From an uncultured Ruminococcus sp. (GTDB lineage Bacteria > Bacillota > Clostridia > Oscillospirales > Acutalibacteraceae), in the NCBI GenBank assembly GCA_902798365.1, contig CADBWP010000006.1, forward strand, positions 1 to 38,069: DNA of 38,069 nucleotides, given 5' to 3'. Position numbers and translations under genes: made by a program. Every line of letters starts with the position of its first letter. Positions within the stretch are counted from its first letter, which is position 1. The notes beneath the pieces are model-generated. The model did not search any database. It saw only the letters and a program-made list of their open reading frames with translations, and had not been told where the DNA came from. Shown in pieces: positions 25,698-33,680 of this stretch.

Positions 25698-26171
25698 ATG
25701 TTCGTGCTTAATTACAGGCTGAAAAAAGCCAAAAGGCTATTCATTGCACTTGCGGCGGTCTCGGCGGCGCTCGCCGTCATTTGCGCGTGTGCGCTTGTGT
25801 TTTCGCAAAGGCTGCCGCGCGACACCGCTGTGTGCGACGCGATAGGCGAGTATTCGCTCAGGGCGGAAACCGAAGAACAGACCAAGGCGTTTTTCGCTCA
25901 GCTTGGCATGGAGGCGGACATAGAGGGCTCCGTCAAAAAAGAGGTCACCATACCGGCGCACTTTAACGGTACGTATCAGGCGTACAACGAGCTGCAGCGC
26001 CACGCAGGGCTCGACTTAAGCCGTTACTGCGGCAAAACCGTTGAACGCTACACCATACCCGTCAGCGGCGCAGGGGCGGACTACGCCGTTATTTTGGTCT
26101 GCAGGGGCAGGGTGATAGGCGGACATCTTACAAACGGAGAATACGGCGGAGAGGATCTGCCGCTGATTTAA
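25698..26171 (+). CDS. DUF4830-like membrane-anchored protein
   Basis: 157 residues from the ATG at 25698, chosen because CGGAGG lies 8 bases upstream. A basic N terminus and one transmembrane helix (about residues 14-35) precede an extracytoplasmic region with AETEEQTKAFFAQLGMEAD, IPAHFNGTYQAYNELQRHAG, the two-residue-spaced YCGK and a final VCRGRVIGGHLTNGEYGG. This resembles DUF4830 proteins of Clostridia (single TM, then a C-terminal beta-rich domain). Function unknown. Confidence 0.75.
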   Translation: MFVLNYRLKKAKRLFIALAAVSAALAVICACALVFSQRLPRDTAVCDAIGEYSLRAETEEQTKAFFAQLGMEADIEGSVKKEVTIPAHFNGTYQAYNELQRHAGLDLSRYCGKTVERYTIPVSGAGADYAVILVCRGRVIGGHLTNGEYGGEDLPLI

Positions 26172-26189
26172 AAAATAAAAGGAACCCAT

Positions 26190-26909
26190 ATGGAAAGACT
26201 TGACAGGCTTTTGTCCTCGCGCACGGGCTGTTCGCGGAAGGACGCGCAAAAGCAGATAAAAAGCGGCGCGGTAACAGTCAACGGAGCCGTGTGCAAGACT
26301 ATCGACGCAAAAATAGACCCCGATTCCGACGTCGTAGAGGCGGGCGGACATGCCTTAGGCGAGGAATACATTTACATAATGCTCAACAAGCCCGCGGGAT
26401 ATGTGTCGGCAACCGAGGACAGGCGCGACAAAACCGTGCTCGACCTTGTGCCGCCCGAGCTCAGGCGAAAGGGGCTGTTTCCGGCAGGTCGCCTCGACAA
26501 GGACACCGAGGGACTGCTCATAATAACGAACGACGGAGAATTTGCGCACCGTATGCTCTCTCCCAAAAAGCATGTGCCGAAGCGTTATATCGCACAGCTT
26601 GACGGCGAGATAACCGACGATGCAAAAAAACGCTTTGAAGAGGGCATAATCTTTGCCGACGGAACCAAATGCCTGCCGGCAAAGCTGCAAACGGTCGAAA
26701 ACAGTCATAATCGTGCAGGAACGGTCGAAATTTGTGAAGGAAAGTTTCATCAGGTAAAGAAAATGTTTGCGGTATGCGGTTTGCAAGTTGTGCACCTTCA
26801 ACGAATTTCGGTCGGAAATTTGTATCTTGATGGCAAATTGCCCATAGGAAGCTGCAAAAAATTGACAAAATTGGATATTGAGCAAATTTTTATGGGCAAA
26901 TTATACTAA
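26190..26909 (+). CDS. RsuA-family 16S rRNA pseudouridine synthase
   Basis: 239 residues; AAAGGAA precedes the ATG. An N-terminal S4 RNA-binding domain (MERLDRLLSS ... VTVNG) is followed by the pseudouridine synthase core: MLNKPAGYVSATED, the catalytic Asp in PAGRLDKDTEGLLIITNDG, KRYIAQLDG, and EGKFHQVKKMF. This order and the EGKFHQVKKM motif are typical of RsuA (16S U516-type) rather than RluB. The 3' end is noticeably more AT-rich than the 5' part. Confidence 0.93.
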   Translation: MERLDRLLSSRTGCSRKDAQKQIKSGAVTVNGAVCKTIDAKIDPDSDVVEAGGHALGEEYIYIMLNKPAGYVSATEDRRDKTVLDLVPPELRRKGLFPAGRLDKDTEGLLIITNDGEFAHRMLSPKKHVPKRYIAQLDGEITDDAKKRFEEGIIFADGTKCLPAKLQTVENSHNRAGTVEICEGKFHQVKKMFAVCGLQVVHLQRISVGNLYLDGKLPIGSCKKLTKLDIEQIFMGKLY

Positions 26910-26935
26910 AAACTGCGCTGATTTTTTACTTGGTA

Positions 26936-26965
26936 TTGATTTTTCATAAAAACATGCGGTAATAT
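26936..26965 (+). promoter_or_regulatory. Candidate promoter of ugpC
   Basis: TTGATT (26936-26941), 18-bp spacer, TAATAT (26960-26965) in a very AT-rich intergenic region. It would give a leader of nearly 90 bases containing the dyad at 27017-27038. Weak support. Confidence 0.4.
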
Positions 26966-27016
26966 TTAGTTAAAATCCGTATAGTAAAAATTTGCGGAAA
27001 GTGATATATTAATATA

Positions 27017-27038
27017 CGTAATAAAATTCGTTATTACG
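27017..27038. promoter_or_regulatory. Dyad upstream of ugpC (operator candidate)
   Basis: A perfect 8-bp inverted repeat CGTAATAA / TTATTACG with a 6-base centre, ending 7 bases before the CGGAGG ribosome site. It may be a repressor site or a small leader hairpin. Confidence 0.5.
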
Positions 27039-27059
27039 AAAAAACGGAGGTATTAGTAA

Positions 27060-28169
27060 ATGGCAAGTTTATCATTAAGAAATGTGTACAAAATTTATGA
27101 CGGCAATGTGACCGCCGTAAAGGATTTCAATCTTGAAATCGCGGACAAAGAGTTTATCATTTTCGTAGGTCCTTCCGGTTGCGGTAAATCCACAACCCTG
27201 AGAATGATCGCGGGTCTCGAGGATATTTCCAAGGGTGAGCTTTACATAGGCGACACCCTCGTTAACGACGTATCACCCAAGGACAGAGATATTGCGATGG
27301 TATTCCAGAACTACGCTCTGTATCCCCATATGTCGGTATATGACAACATGGCTTTCGGTCTTAAGCTCAGAAAGACCCCCAAGGATGAGATAAAGAGAAG
27401 AGTTGAAGAGGCTGCCCGCATCCTCGGCATCGAGCAGTTCCTCGAGAGAAAGCCGAAGGCTCTCTCCGGCGGTCAAAGACAGCGTGTTGCCATGGGTCGT
27501 GCTATCGTTCGTGATCCTAAGGTATTCCTTCTTGACGAGCCGCTCTCCAACCTGGACGCAAAGCTCCGTGCGCAGATGCGTACCGAGATCTCCAAGCTGC
27601 ACCAGAGACTGGGCACAACCTTCATCTACGTAACCCACGACCAGACCGAGGCTATGACGCTCGGTACCAGAATCGTTGTTATGAAGGACGGCGTTATCCA
27701 GCAGGTAGATACTCCTCAGAACCTTTACGACGCTCCCGGCAACATGTTCGTTGCAGGCTTCATCGGATCTCCCCAGATGAACTTTGTTGACGCTGTTGTA
27801 GAGAAGAAGGGCTCCGACTACTTCCTCAAGTTTGACAAGTACGAGATCCCCGTTCCCGCCGACAAGAGCGCAGGCGGCAAGCTGGACGCTTATGTAGGCA
27901 AAGAGGTTTGCTTCGGCATCCGTCCCGAACACGTTCACGATGAGACAGAGGAGCTGGCTAAGGCTAAGATCAAGTTCGAGGCTAACGTTGACGTTACCGA
28001 GCTTATGGGCGCAGAGATTTATCTGTATGTCAACATCGCAGGTCAGCCCATCACCGCAAGAGTTGAGCCCACCTCAAAGGCTAAGGTTGGCGACAAGGTT
28101 GAAATTTGCTTCAGCCTCGACAAGATCCACATCTTCGACAAGGAAACAGAGCAGATCATCACAAACTGA
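27060..28169 (+). CDS. ugpC: Sugar ABC importer ATP-binding protein (UgpC/MsmX type)
   Basis: 369 residues. The nucleotide-binding domain has Walker [12 protein letters not shown]-loop [12 protein letters not shown], signature [15 protein letters not shown], Walker [14 protein letters not shown] and H-loop [10 protein letters not shown]. The C-terminal part (about 240-369) is the TOBE/MalK regulatory region (GIRPEHV ... [12 protein letters not shown]). No permease or binding-protein genes lie nearby, so it probably serves several carbohydrate importers as MsmX does in Bacillus. Codon choice (e.g. frequent GGT, GTT, CGT) looks biased as in highly expressed genes compared with its neighbours. 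Followed by a PucR regulator. Confidence 0.93.
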   Translation: MASLSLRNVYKIYDGNVTAVKDFNLEIADKEFIIFVGPSGCGKSTTLRMIAGLEDISKGELYIGDTLVNDVSPKDRDIAMVFQNYALYPHMSVYDNMAFGLKLRKTPKDEIKRRVEEAARILGIEQFLERKPKALSGGQRQRVAMGRAIVRDPKVFLLDEPLSNLDAKLRAQMRTEISKLHQRLGTTFIYVTHDQTEAMTLGTRIVVMKDGVIQQVDTPQNLYDAPGNMFVAGFIGSPQMNFVDAVVEKKGSDYFLKFDKYEIPVPADKSAGGKLDAYVGKEVCFGIRPEHVHDETEELAKAKIKFEANVDVTELMGAEIYLYVNIAGQPITARVEPTSKAKVGDKVEICFSLDKIHIFDKETEQIITN

Positions 28170-28184
28170 TAATTTGTTTTTTGG

Positions 28185-28213
28185 CGCGGCAGGTTTTCCT
28201 GCCGCGTTTTTTT
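28185..28213 (+). terminator. Rho-independent terminator after ugpC
   Basis: A 9-bp GC stem CGCGGCAGG / CCTGCCGCG with a TTTT loop and a run of seven T, 15 bases after the ugpC stop. Confidence 0.9.
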
Positions 28214-28415
28214 GCGTCGGCGCGGTTATAAGGGCAGACAGCGCCCGCCGGCTTACACTTGTGCAATCCTACAAAATTTCCGCAAAAACGCCAAATGTTA
28301 CAAAATTGTCACACTTCTGTCACATTGGTATGTTATGATACTGCTCAAACGGAATATTATCACACGGCAATCGTTAAATTATCTAAAAAATTTCTTAGAA
28401 ATTTGTTATAAGAGG

Positions 28416-28476
28416 TTGATTTTTTTCTCGATTTTGTGTAATATGTATATGAGAGGGATTGTACCCGGCTACAATC
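28416..28476 (+). promoter_or_regulatory. Promoter and overlapping dyad upstream of the PucR regulator
   Basis: TTGATT (28416-28421), 17-bp spacer, TAATAT (28439-28444). A perfect 7-bp dyad GATTGTA / TACAATC with a 6-base CCCGGC centre (28457-28476) starts about 12 bases after the -10, near the expected transcription start. This position suits an (auto)repressor site. Upstream, 28214-28415 holds no recognisable gene. Confidence 0.6.
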
Positions 28477-28511
28477 ATATTAATATTACGCAGAGAAAAA
28501 GAGGTAAAACT

Positions 28512-29597
28512 ATGTCTAACAGATTATTCCAGGGTATAGTGCATCAGATGAAGGATGCAATTGACAGAACCATCGGCGTTATAGATGAAACTTCCGTAGT
28601 AATTGCCTGCTCGGAGCTCGGCAAGATAGGCGAGGTGAACGAGAGCGTAAACTCCGAGACCCTCAGCTCGACGGCTCCGTTTGTGATCAACGGCTACACC
28701 TACAAATCCTTTGGCAGCAGCGCCAAGTACGACTATGCTGTGTTTGTGCAGGGCACCGACGAATATGCGCAAAAGTACGCACAGCTGCTTTCGGTTTCGT
28801 TTGCAAGCATAAAGCAGTATTATGACGAAAAGTACGACCGTTCCAACTTTATCAAGAACGTCATTCTCGACAACATCCTTCCCGGTGACATTTATCTTAA
28901 GGCAAGAGAGCTTCACTTCAACAGCGAGGTGTCCCGTGTTTGCCTGCTTATCAGGATCGTTTCAAAAACCGACGTTTCCGCATATGACATCGTTCAAAAC
29001 CTCTTTCCCGACAAATCCAAGGATTTCGTCATCAACATCAACGAGGAAGAGATCGCTCTGGTCAAGGAGGTCAAGCCCGACACCGACGGCCGCGACCTTG
29101 AAAAGCTGGCAAGCTCCATCGCAGACACCCTGTCAAGCGAGTTTTACACCCATTGCGTCGTGGGCATAGGCACCACGGTAACGGGCATCAAGGATCTGGC
29201 GCGTTCCTTCAAGGAAGGTCAGTCCGCGCTTGAGGTTGCCAAGGTGTTCGACACCGAGCGCACCATTGTAAGCTACGACAACCTGGGCATAGCGCGCCTT
29301 ATCTATCAGCTTCCCACCACTCTCTGCAAGATGTTCCTCAAGGAAGTGTTCAAGCGCGGCTCAATAGAAAGCCTCGATCAGGAGACGCTGTTCACCATTC
29401 AGCGCTTCTTTGAAAACAACCTCAACGTTTCCGAAACCTCGCGTAAGCTGTTCGTTCACCGCAACACGCTGGTGTATCGCCTTGAAAAGATCAAAAAGCT
29501 TACCGGTCTTGATTTGCGCGAGTTTGAGGACGCTATCGTGTTTAAGGTAGCTCTTATGGTTAAAAAATATCTTAACGCAAGCCCGACAAAATTTTAA
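28512..29597 (+). CDS. CdaR/PucR-type transcriptional regulator
   Basis: 361 residues from the ATG at 28512, after AGAGGT (28499-28504); the longer frame upstream is non-coding. N-terminal region (about 1-115) is a sensor-like domain (TIGVIDETSVVIACSELGKI, resembling sugar-diacid-recognition/PAS types). The middle (about 120-270) is a GGDEF-like/CdaR segment. The C-terminal PucR-type HTH (about 295-355) reads FFENNLNVSETSRKLFVHRN followed by TLVYRLEKIKKLTGLDLREF, the classic PucR signature. Next to a shared sugar-importer ATPase, a role in carbon-source control is plausible but not shown. Ligand unknown. Confidence 0.88.
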   Translation: MSNRLFQGIVHQMKDAIDRTIGVIDETSVVIACSELGKIGEVNESVNSETLSSTAPFVINGYTYKSFGSSAKYDYAVFVQGTDEYAQKYAQLLSVSFASIKQYYDEKYDRSNFIKNVILDNILPGDIYLKARELHFNSEVSRVCLLIRIVSKTDVSAYDIVQNLFPDKSKDFVININEEEIALVKEVKPDTDGRDLEKLASSIADTLSSEFYTHCVVGIGTTVTGIKDLARSFKEGQSALEVAKVFDTERTIVSYDNLGIARLIYQLPTTLCKMFLKEVFKRGSIESLDQETLFTIQRFFENNLNVSETSRKLFVHRNTLVYRLEKIKKLTGLDLREFEDAIVFKVALMVKKYLNASPTKF

Positions 29598-29607
29598 TTG
29601 GATTATT

Positions 29608-29634
29608 ATTGTCAAATGTTATTCTTTTGACAAT
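29608..29634. repeat. Inverted repeat overlapping the start of the PucR terminator
   Basis: Perfect 9-bp arms ATTGTCAAA / TTTGACAAT with a 9-base centre; the right arm overlaps the first bases of the terminator stem at 29632. It could be an operator or an alternative RNA hairpin. Confidence 0.45.
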
Positions 29635-29690
29635 GCCGTGTTTTCCGTTCCCGAACGCCCCTTTTGCGTGTTCGGGACGTTGGCATTTTT
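29632..29690 (+). terminator. Rho-independent terminator between the PucR gene and ftsE
   Basis: Nested stem AATGCC ... GTTCCCGAACGC / GCGTGTTCGGGAC ... GGCATT followed by TTTATT. No convincing promoter could be placed between it and ftsE (29691-29760). Confidence 0.75.
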
Positions 29691-29760
29691 ATTGACCTCA
29701 ATACTATAGGCATAAACCGTTAAAACGGAAAACGCAAAAACATCAGTAACAGGTGGATTT

Positions 29761-30789
29761 ATGATCAATTTTGAAAACGTTTCAAAGGTGTATTCCAACG
29801 GCACACACGCCCTCCACGATATAAGCATCAACATAGAAAAGGGCGAGTTTGTGTTCATCGTGGGCGCTTCGGGCGCGGGCAAAAGCACCTTTCTAAAGCT
29901 TATCATGCGCGAGGAAACACCTACCTCGGGCGAAATAACCATCAACGGCAACAAGCTGTCGCGCCTTAGAAAACGCGACGTGCCCTATTTGCGCCGCCAC
30001 ATGGGCGTGGTTTTTCAGGACTTCCGCCTTATCGACAAAATGAACGTGTTCGACAACGTCGCGTTTGCCATGCGAGCGGTGGGCGAAAGCTCTGCCACAA
30101 TCAAAAAGCGCGTGCCCTATGTGCTTGACCTTGTGGGTCTTAAGTACAAGGCAAAGGACAAGCCCAGCGAGCTGTCCGGCGGCGAGCAGCAGCGCGTAAG
30201 CCTTGCCAGAGCGCTTGTAAACAACCCGGAAATAATCGTTGCGGACGAGCCCACGGGTAACATAGACCCCGAGCTGTCGCATGAAATAATAGAGCTGCTC
30301 ACGCAGATAAACGGCATGGGCACCACGGTTTTGGTGGTTACCCACGAGCACGAGCTTGTGCGCGAGTTCAACCACAGGGTCATCACCATCGACAGGGGAG
30401 AGGTAGTAAGCGATTCCTCCGACCCCACGGTGACCTCAACGCTGCCCGACGCACCGGCTCCGGTCGTTCCGGCTGTTGCCCCGGCAGAGGACGAGCTGCA
30501 GGGCTATGCCGAGGAATACTCGGAGGATATGGGCGAGGCATACGCTCAGCCCGAGGCAGAGGCTTATCCCGCGGAATACGATCCGCAGCGTGACGCGCAG
30601 TACGAGGAGCAGTACGAGGCGGAGGATTTCACATCCGCACCTGCGCCGCAGGTTCCCGTTGTTCCCGTGCAGCCCGTTGTTGAGGAGGATGACGGCGTTA
30701 TCGACATTTCGTCCTTCAGCACGGCAGGTCTTGCCGCAGAGGGCGACGCTCCGCGTTATCCCGACAACGCGGTCAAAAGACCCGACTAA
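29761..30789 (+). CDS. ftsE: Cell division ATP-binding protein FtsE with long acidic C-terminal tail
   Basis: 342 residues. Residues 1 to about 225 are a standard FtsE: INFENVSKVYSNGTHAL, Walker A GASGAGKST, VFQDFRLID, signature LSGGEQQRVSLARAL, Walker B IIVADEPTGNIDP, H-loop VVTHEHELV, IDRGEV. Residues about 226-342 form an extra, low-complexity Pro/Ala/Glu/Tyr-rich tail, probably disordered, not present in typical 220-230-residue FtsE. With FtsX it forms a membrane complex that controls a peptidoglycan hydrolase at the divisome or sidewall. Spaced 18 bases before ftsX. Confidence 0.95.
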   Translation: MINFENVSKVYSNGTHALHDISINIEKGEFVFIVGASGAGKSTFLKLIMREETPTSGEITINGNKLSRLRKRDVPYLRRHMGVVFQDFRLIDKMNVFDNVAFAMRAVGESSATIKKRVPYVLDLVGLKYKAKDKPSELSGGEQQRVSLARALVNNPEIIVADEPTGNIDPELSHEIIELLTQINGMGTTVLVVTHEHELVREFNHRVITIDRGEVVSDSSDPTVTSTLPDAPAPVVPAVAPAEDELQGYAEEYSEDMGEAYAQPEAEAYPAEYDPQRDAQYEEQYEAEDFTSAPAPQVPVVPVQPVVEEDDGVIDISSFSTAGLAAEGDAPRYPDNAVKRPD

Positions 30790-30807
30790 ACCCGAAAGGA
30801 ACATGTT

Positions 30808-31710
30808 ATGAAAGGCTTTGGCTATCTTGTAAAAGAGGGCTTCAAGAACGTCTATTCCAACAGAATAATGAGTATCGCTTCCATATGCGTGCTTGTAAGC
30901 TGTCTGGTGCTGACGGGCGCGGCGTCGCTGTTTACCGTCAACGTTGAAAAAATCGTTGACATGGTTCAAAAGAACAACGAAACCATCGTATATATCTCGG
31001 ACGACCGCACCGAGCTTGAGGCTATTCAAATAGGAAAAAAGATCGAGGAGCTCGACAACGTAAACACCGCGGTGTTTGTGTCAAAGGAAGAGGCTCTTGA
31101 GCAGTACAAGGACAAGCTCGGCGAACAGCTTTTTGCCCGTATCGAGGACAGAAACCGTATGCCGGACTCCTTCCGCGTATCGTTTGAAGAGCTTTCCGGA
31201 TACGACGAAACCGTAAATGAGATCAAGCAGATAGACGGCGTGCAGTCGATCCTCGACCGGCGCGAATTTGCCGATAAGCTGTCCAAAATCAGCAGCCTTA
31301 TCAACCTTATATCCATCGGCATAGTGGCGGCGCTTATCATCATCTCGCTGTTCATCATCGCAAACACCATACGCGCAACCATGTATTCGCGCAGGTTTGA
31401 AATCAGCATTATGAAGTCCGTCGGCGCAACAAACATGTTTGTGCGAATGCCGTTTTTGATAGAGGGTATGGTCATCGGCTTCATCTCCGCCGCACTGTCA
31501 ACGGGCGCTCTGGCGCTGCTCTATCAGGCTATTGTCGGCGTTATCGACAAAACGGGACTGAGCGTTGACTTTATCATCCCGTTCACGGACGTTGTAATTC
31601 CGCTGTGCCTGGCGTTTGTTGCCGTGGGCATACTGGTAGGCTTCTTCGGCAGCTTTATTTCAATCAGAAAGTATCTTAAGATGGAAGGTAACGAGATCCT
31701 CGGTTGGTAA
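30808..31710 (+). CDS. ftsX: Cell division protein FtsX (permease-like)
   Basis: 300 residues with the FtsX layout: cytoplasmic N terminus (FGYLVKEGFKNVYSNRIMSI), TM1 (about 20-42), an extracellular loop (about 45-165, with FVSKEEALEQYKDKLGEQ) that in relatives binds the hydrolase, then three TM helices (about 172-195, 222-245, 262-288). FtsX is not a transporter; it relays FtsE ATP hydrolysis to a periplasmic or surface hydrolase. The immediately following gene encodes the likely partner. Confidence 0.95.
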   Translation: MKGFGYLVKEGFKNVYSNRIMSIASICVLVSCLVLTGAASLFTVNVEKIVDMVQKNNETIVYISDDRTELEAIQIGKKIEELDNVNTAVFVSKEEALEQYKDKLGEQLFARIEDRNRMPDSFRVSFEELSGYDETVNEIKQIDGVQSILDRREFADKLSKISSLINLISIGIVAALIIISLFIIANTIRATMYSRRFEISIMKSVGATNMFVRMPFLIEGMVIGFISAALSTGALALLYQAIVGVIDKTGLSVDFIIPFTDVVIPLCLAFVAVGILVGFFGSFISIRKYLKMEGNEILGW

Positions 31711-31726
31711 CAGGAAGGAGAAAGAT

Positions 31727-33136
31727 ATGAATAAACTTAAGGCTATAATATGCGCCGCGCTCAGCGTGTGCATGATCGCTGTTCCCGTCGCCTCGCACGT
31801 TGTGCTTGAGGCGGGAGCCGAAAGCGTAAAGTCGCTTCAGGACAGGCTCGACGAGCTTGAGCAAAAGAGCGACCAATATCAGGATATCCTGAATAATACA
31901 CAGTCCGACATCGCCGAAAAGGAAGCCTACGGCGACGCGCTGATCAACAAGATCCAGGTGATCGACGAAAAGATAATCCTCACCCGCGAGTCTATCACTA
32001 AGCTCAACGCGAGCATAAGCGAAAAGCAGGGCGAGATCGACGAGGGCAACAAGGATATCGAGGATCAGCTCGACGCGCTCAGCGAGCGTCTGCGCGTTAT
32101 TTACATGGCAGGCAGCGCCAGCGACCTTGAGCTTGTGCTCGGCGCAAAGGATTTTAACGACTTTATCGACAAGGTGTCGCTTGTAAAGACCCTGTCAAAC
32201 TACGACAGAGAGCTTATCGACGGCATAAACGAAAAGCTCGTTGTAATAAATCAGCAGAAGGACGCTCTTGAAACCGACAAAACAAAGCTTGAGGAGCAGG
32301 AGGAGTCGCTCAACAGCGACCTTGAAGAGCTCAACAAGCTTGCCGAGGAAAACAAAGAGGTGCTTAAGGAGCTGACCCAGAAGAGCGAGGCGGCACGCGC
32401 TGCCCTGCAAAACAGTTCAAGCGAGAGCGCACGCATAGAGGCGGAGATCGCCAAGTATTTTGCCGAGCAGGAGGCAGCCAGACAAAAGGCGGCTGAGGAA
32501 GCTGCAAAGCAGAATCAGAACAACACTCCTCCTGACGATTCGCAGTCATCTCAGAGCGGCGGCAACAACGGCGGCTCTTCAATAAACAACAATACCGGCA
32601 ACAACCCCGCGCAGGGAACCACCGCGGCTCCTGCCGACGACGAGGACGATGACGATGATGACGACGATTACGGCGGATCGTCGGGCTATGACGATACACC
32701 GTCTGTTCCGTCCGGCGGCGGCTACGTATGGCCGTGTCCCGGCTTCTATTATCTGTCGTCGCTGTGGAACGAGGACAGAACCACCTATAACCATGGCGCC
32801 ATCGACATAGCGGGCGGCGGAATCCACGGCGCCACGGTAGTTGCAGCGTCCGGCGGCACGGTTCTTTACACCTGCACCTCCTGCATCCACGACTGGGGCA
32901 AGGACGGCAGCTGCGGCTGCGGCGGCGGTTACGGCAACTATGTGTGGATCGACCACGGCAACGGCAAAGAGACCATCTATGCTCACCTTTGCAAGGTAAC
33001 GGTAAGCCCCGGACAGTATGTTTCCGCGGGTCAGACCGTTGGCTATGTCGGCTCCACAGGCTACTCCACGGGGCCGCACCTCCACTTTGAGTGCCGCTAC
33101 AACGGCGTTAAGTACAACCCGATGACGGAGTTTTAA
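31727..33136 (+). CDS. Coiled-coil M23 peptidase (PcsB/CwlO/EnvC-like murein hydrolase)
   Basis: 469 residues. Signal peptide about 1-30 (cleavage near EAGAES). Residues about 35-255 are a long heptad-rich coiled coil (SLQDRLDELEQKSDQYQDIL and onward), as in PcsB, CwlO and EnvC. About 256-335 is a Gln/Asn/Gly/Ser linker with an all-acidic run (residues about 304-313). The M23/LytM endopeptidase domain covers about 340-469: zinc ligands His356 and Asp360 (NHGAIDIA) and H451/H453 (GPHLHFE). An insertion with Cys383-x2-Cys386 and Cys396-x-Cys398 is unusual in this fold. Placed 17 bases after ftsX, it is almost certainly the hydrolase switched on by FtsEX. Confidence 0.93.
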   Translation: MNKLKAIICAALSVCMIAVPVASHVVLEAGAESVKSLQDRLDELEQKSDQYQDILNNTQSDIAEKEAYGDALINKIQVIDEKIILTRESITKLNASISEKQGEIDEGNKDIEDQLDALSERLRVIYMAGSASDLELVLGAKDFNDFIDKVSLVKTLSNYDRELIDGINEKLVVINQQKDALETDKTKLEEQEESLNSDLEELNKLAEENKEVLKELTQKSEAARAALQNSSSESARIEAEIAKYFAEQEAARQKAAEEAAKQNQNNTPPDDSQSSQSGGNNGGSSINNNTGNNPAQGTTAAPADDEDDDDDDDDYGGSSGYDDTPSVPSGGGYVWPCPGFYYLSSLWNEDRTTYNHGAIDIAGGGIHGATVVAASGGTVLYTCTSCIHDWGKDGSCGCGGGYGNYVWIDHGNGKETIYAHLCKVTVSPGQYVSAGQTVGYVGSTGYSTGPHLHFECRYNGVKYNPMTEF

Positions 33137-33167
33137 TCACATAATCGGTACAATATGATAAATAAAA

Positions 33168-33213
33168 ACCCCCAAGGAACGGCTGAATAAAGCCTCCTTG
33201 GGGGTTTGCTTTT
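33168..33213. terminator. Bidirectional terminator between the FtsEX operon and spoVT remnant
   Basis: Stem ACCCCCAAGGA / TCCTTGGGGGT with a 16-base loop, T-rich after it on the plus strand and, on the minus strand, A/T-rich after the complement. Serves the convergent genes ending at 33136 and 33225. Confidence 0.85.
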
Positions 33214-33224
33214 CAACGGCACGT

Positions 33225-33680
33225 TCATGCCTCCATCTGCTTGCCCAAAAACGCAGCGGCGGACTGCGCCAGCTTGACCTCTGCCGGTGTGGGCAGCTTC
33301 AGGTTTTCTCCGCTGAGCAGCACCACCGAGCCCATAACGTCGCCCGAGGCAATTATCGGATATATGACCGCCGCATTGTGCTCCATGCCCTCAATGGGCT
33401 GAACGTTTTGCAGGGTTTGCTCGCTCGCCGCGTAGCTTTTGCGGTTGTCCATATAGTTTTCAAGAACGGGGCTTATGCGCCGCTCAAGAAACTCACGCTT
33501 AGACACGCCCGCCGCCGCAATAACGTGATCGGTGTCGCAGATGAGCGTGGGCATAGAGCTTATCCGCGCGATAACGTCTGCGTACTGCGCCGCAAACGCC
33601 GACAGCTCCCCAACGGGAGAGTATTTTTTAAAAATGACCTCGCCGTCGGTCGCCGTATAAATCTCAAGCGGGTCGCCGTC
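33225..33680 (-). pseudogene. spoVT: spoVT 3' part (missing the first ~30 codons), interrupted by mobile element
   Basis: The SpoVT family is recognisable by ISDGDPLEIYTATDGEVIFK, then KYSPVGELSAFAAQYADVIA, LICDTDHVIAAAGVSKREFL, and YPIIASGDVMGSVVLLSG with a final AAAFLGKQMEA. SpoVT is an AbrB-type regulator of forespore genes with an N-terminal swapped-hairpin DNA-binding domain and a C-terminal GAF-like domain. Compared from memory with the 178-residue Bacillus protein, the C-terminal ~148 residues are all here; about residues 1-30 are missing and replaced by recombinase sequence. The missing 5' part should lie on the far (right) side of the element, outside this window; no matching sequence is visible up to 38069. 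Confidence 0.85.

Noticed and set aside
32633-32670. Short GAC/GAT-rich tandem run as a DNA repeat element
   Set aside because: It simply encodes the acidic Asp-rich linker of the M23 protein.
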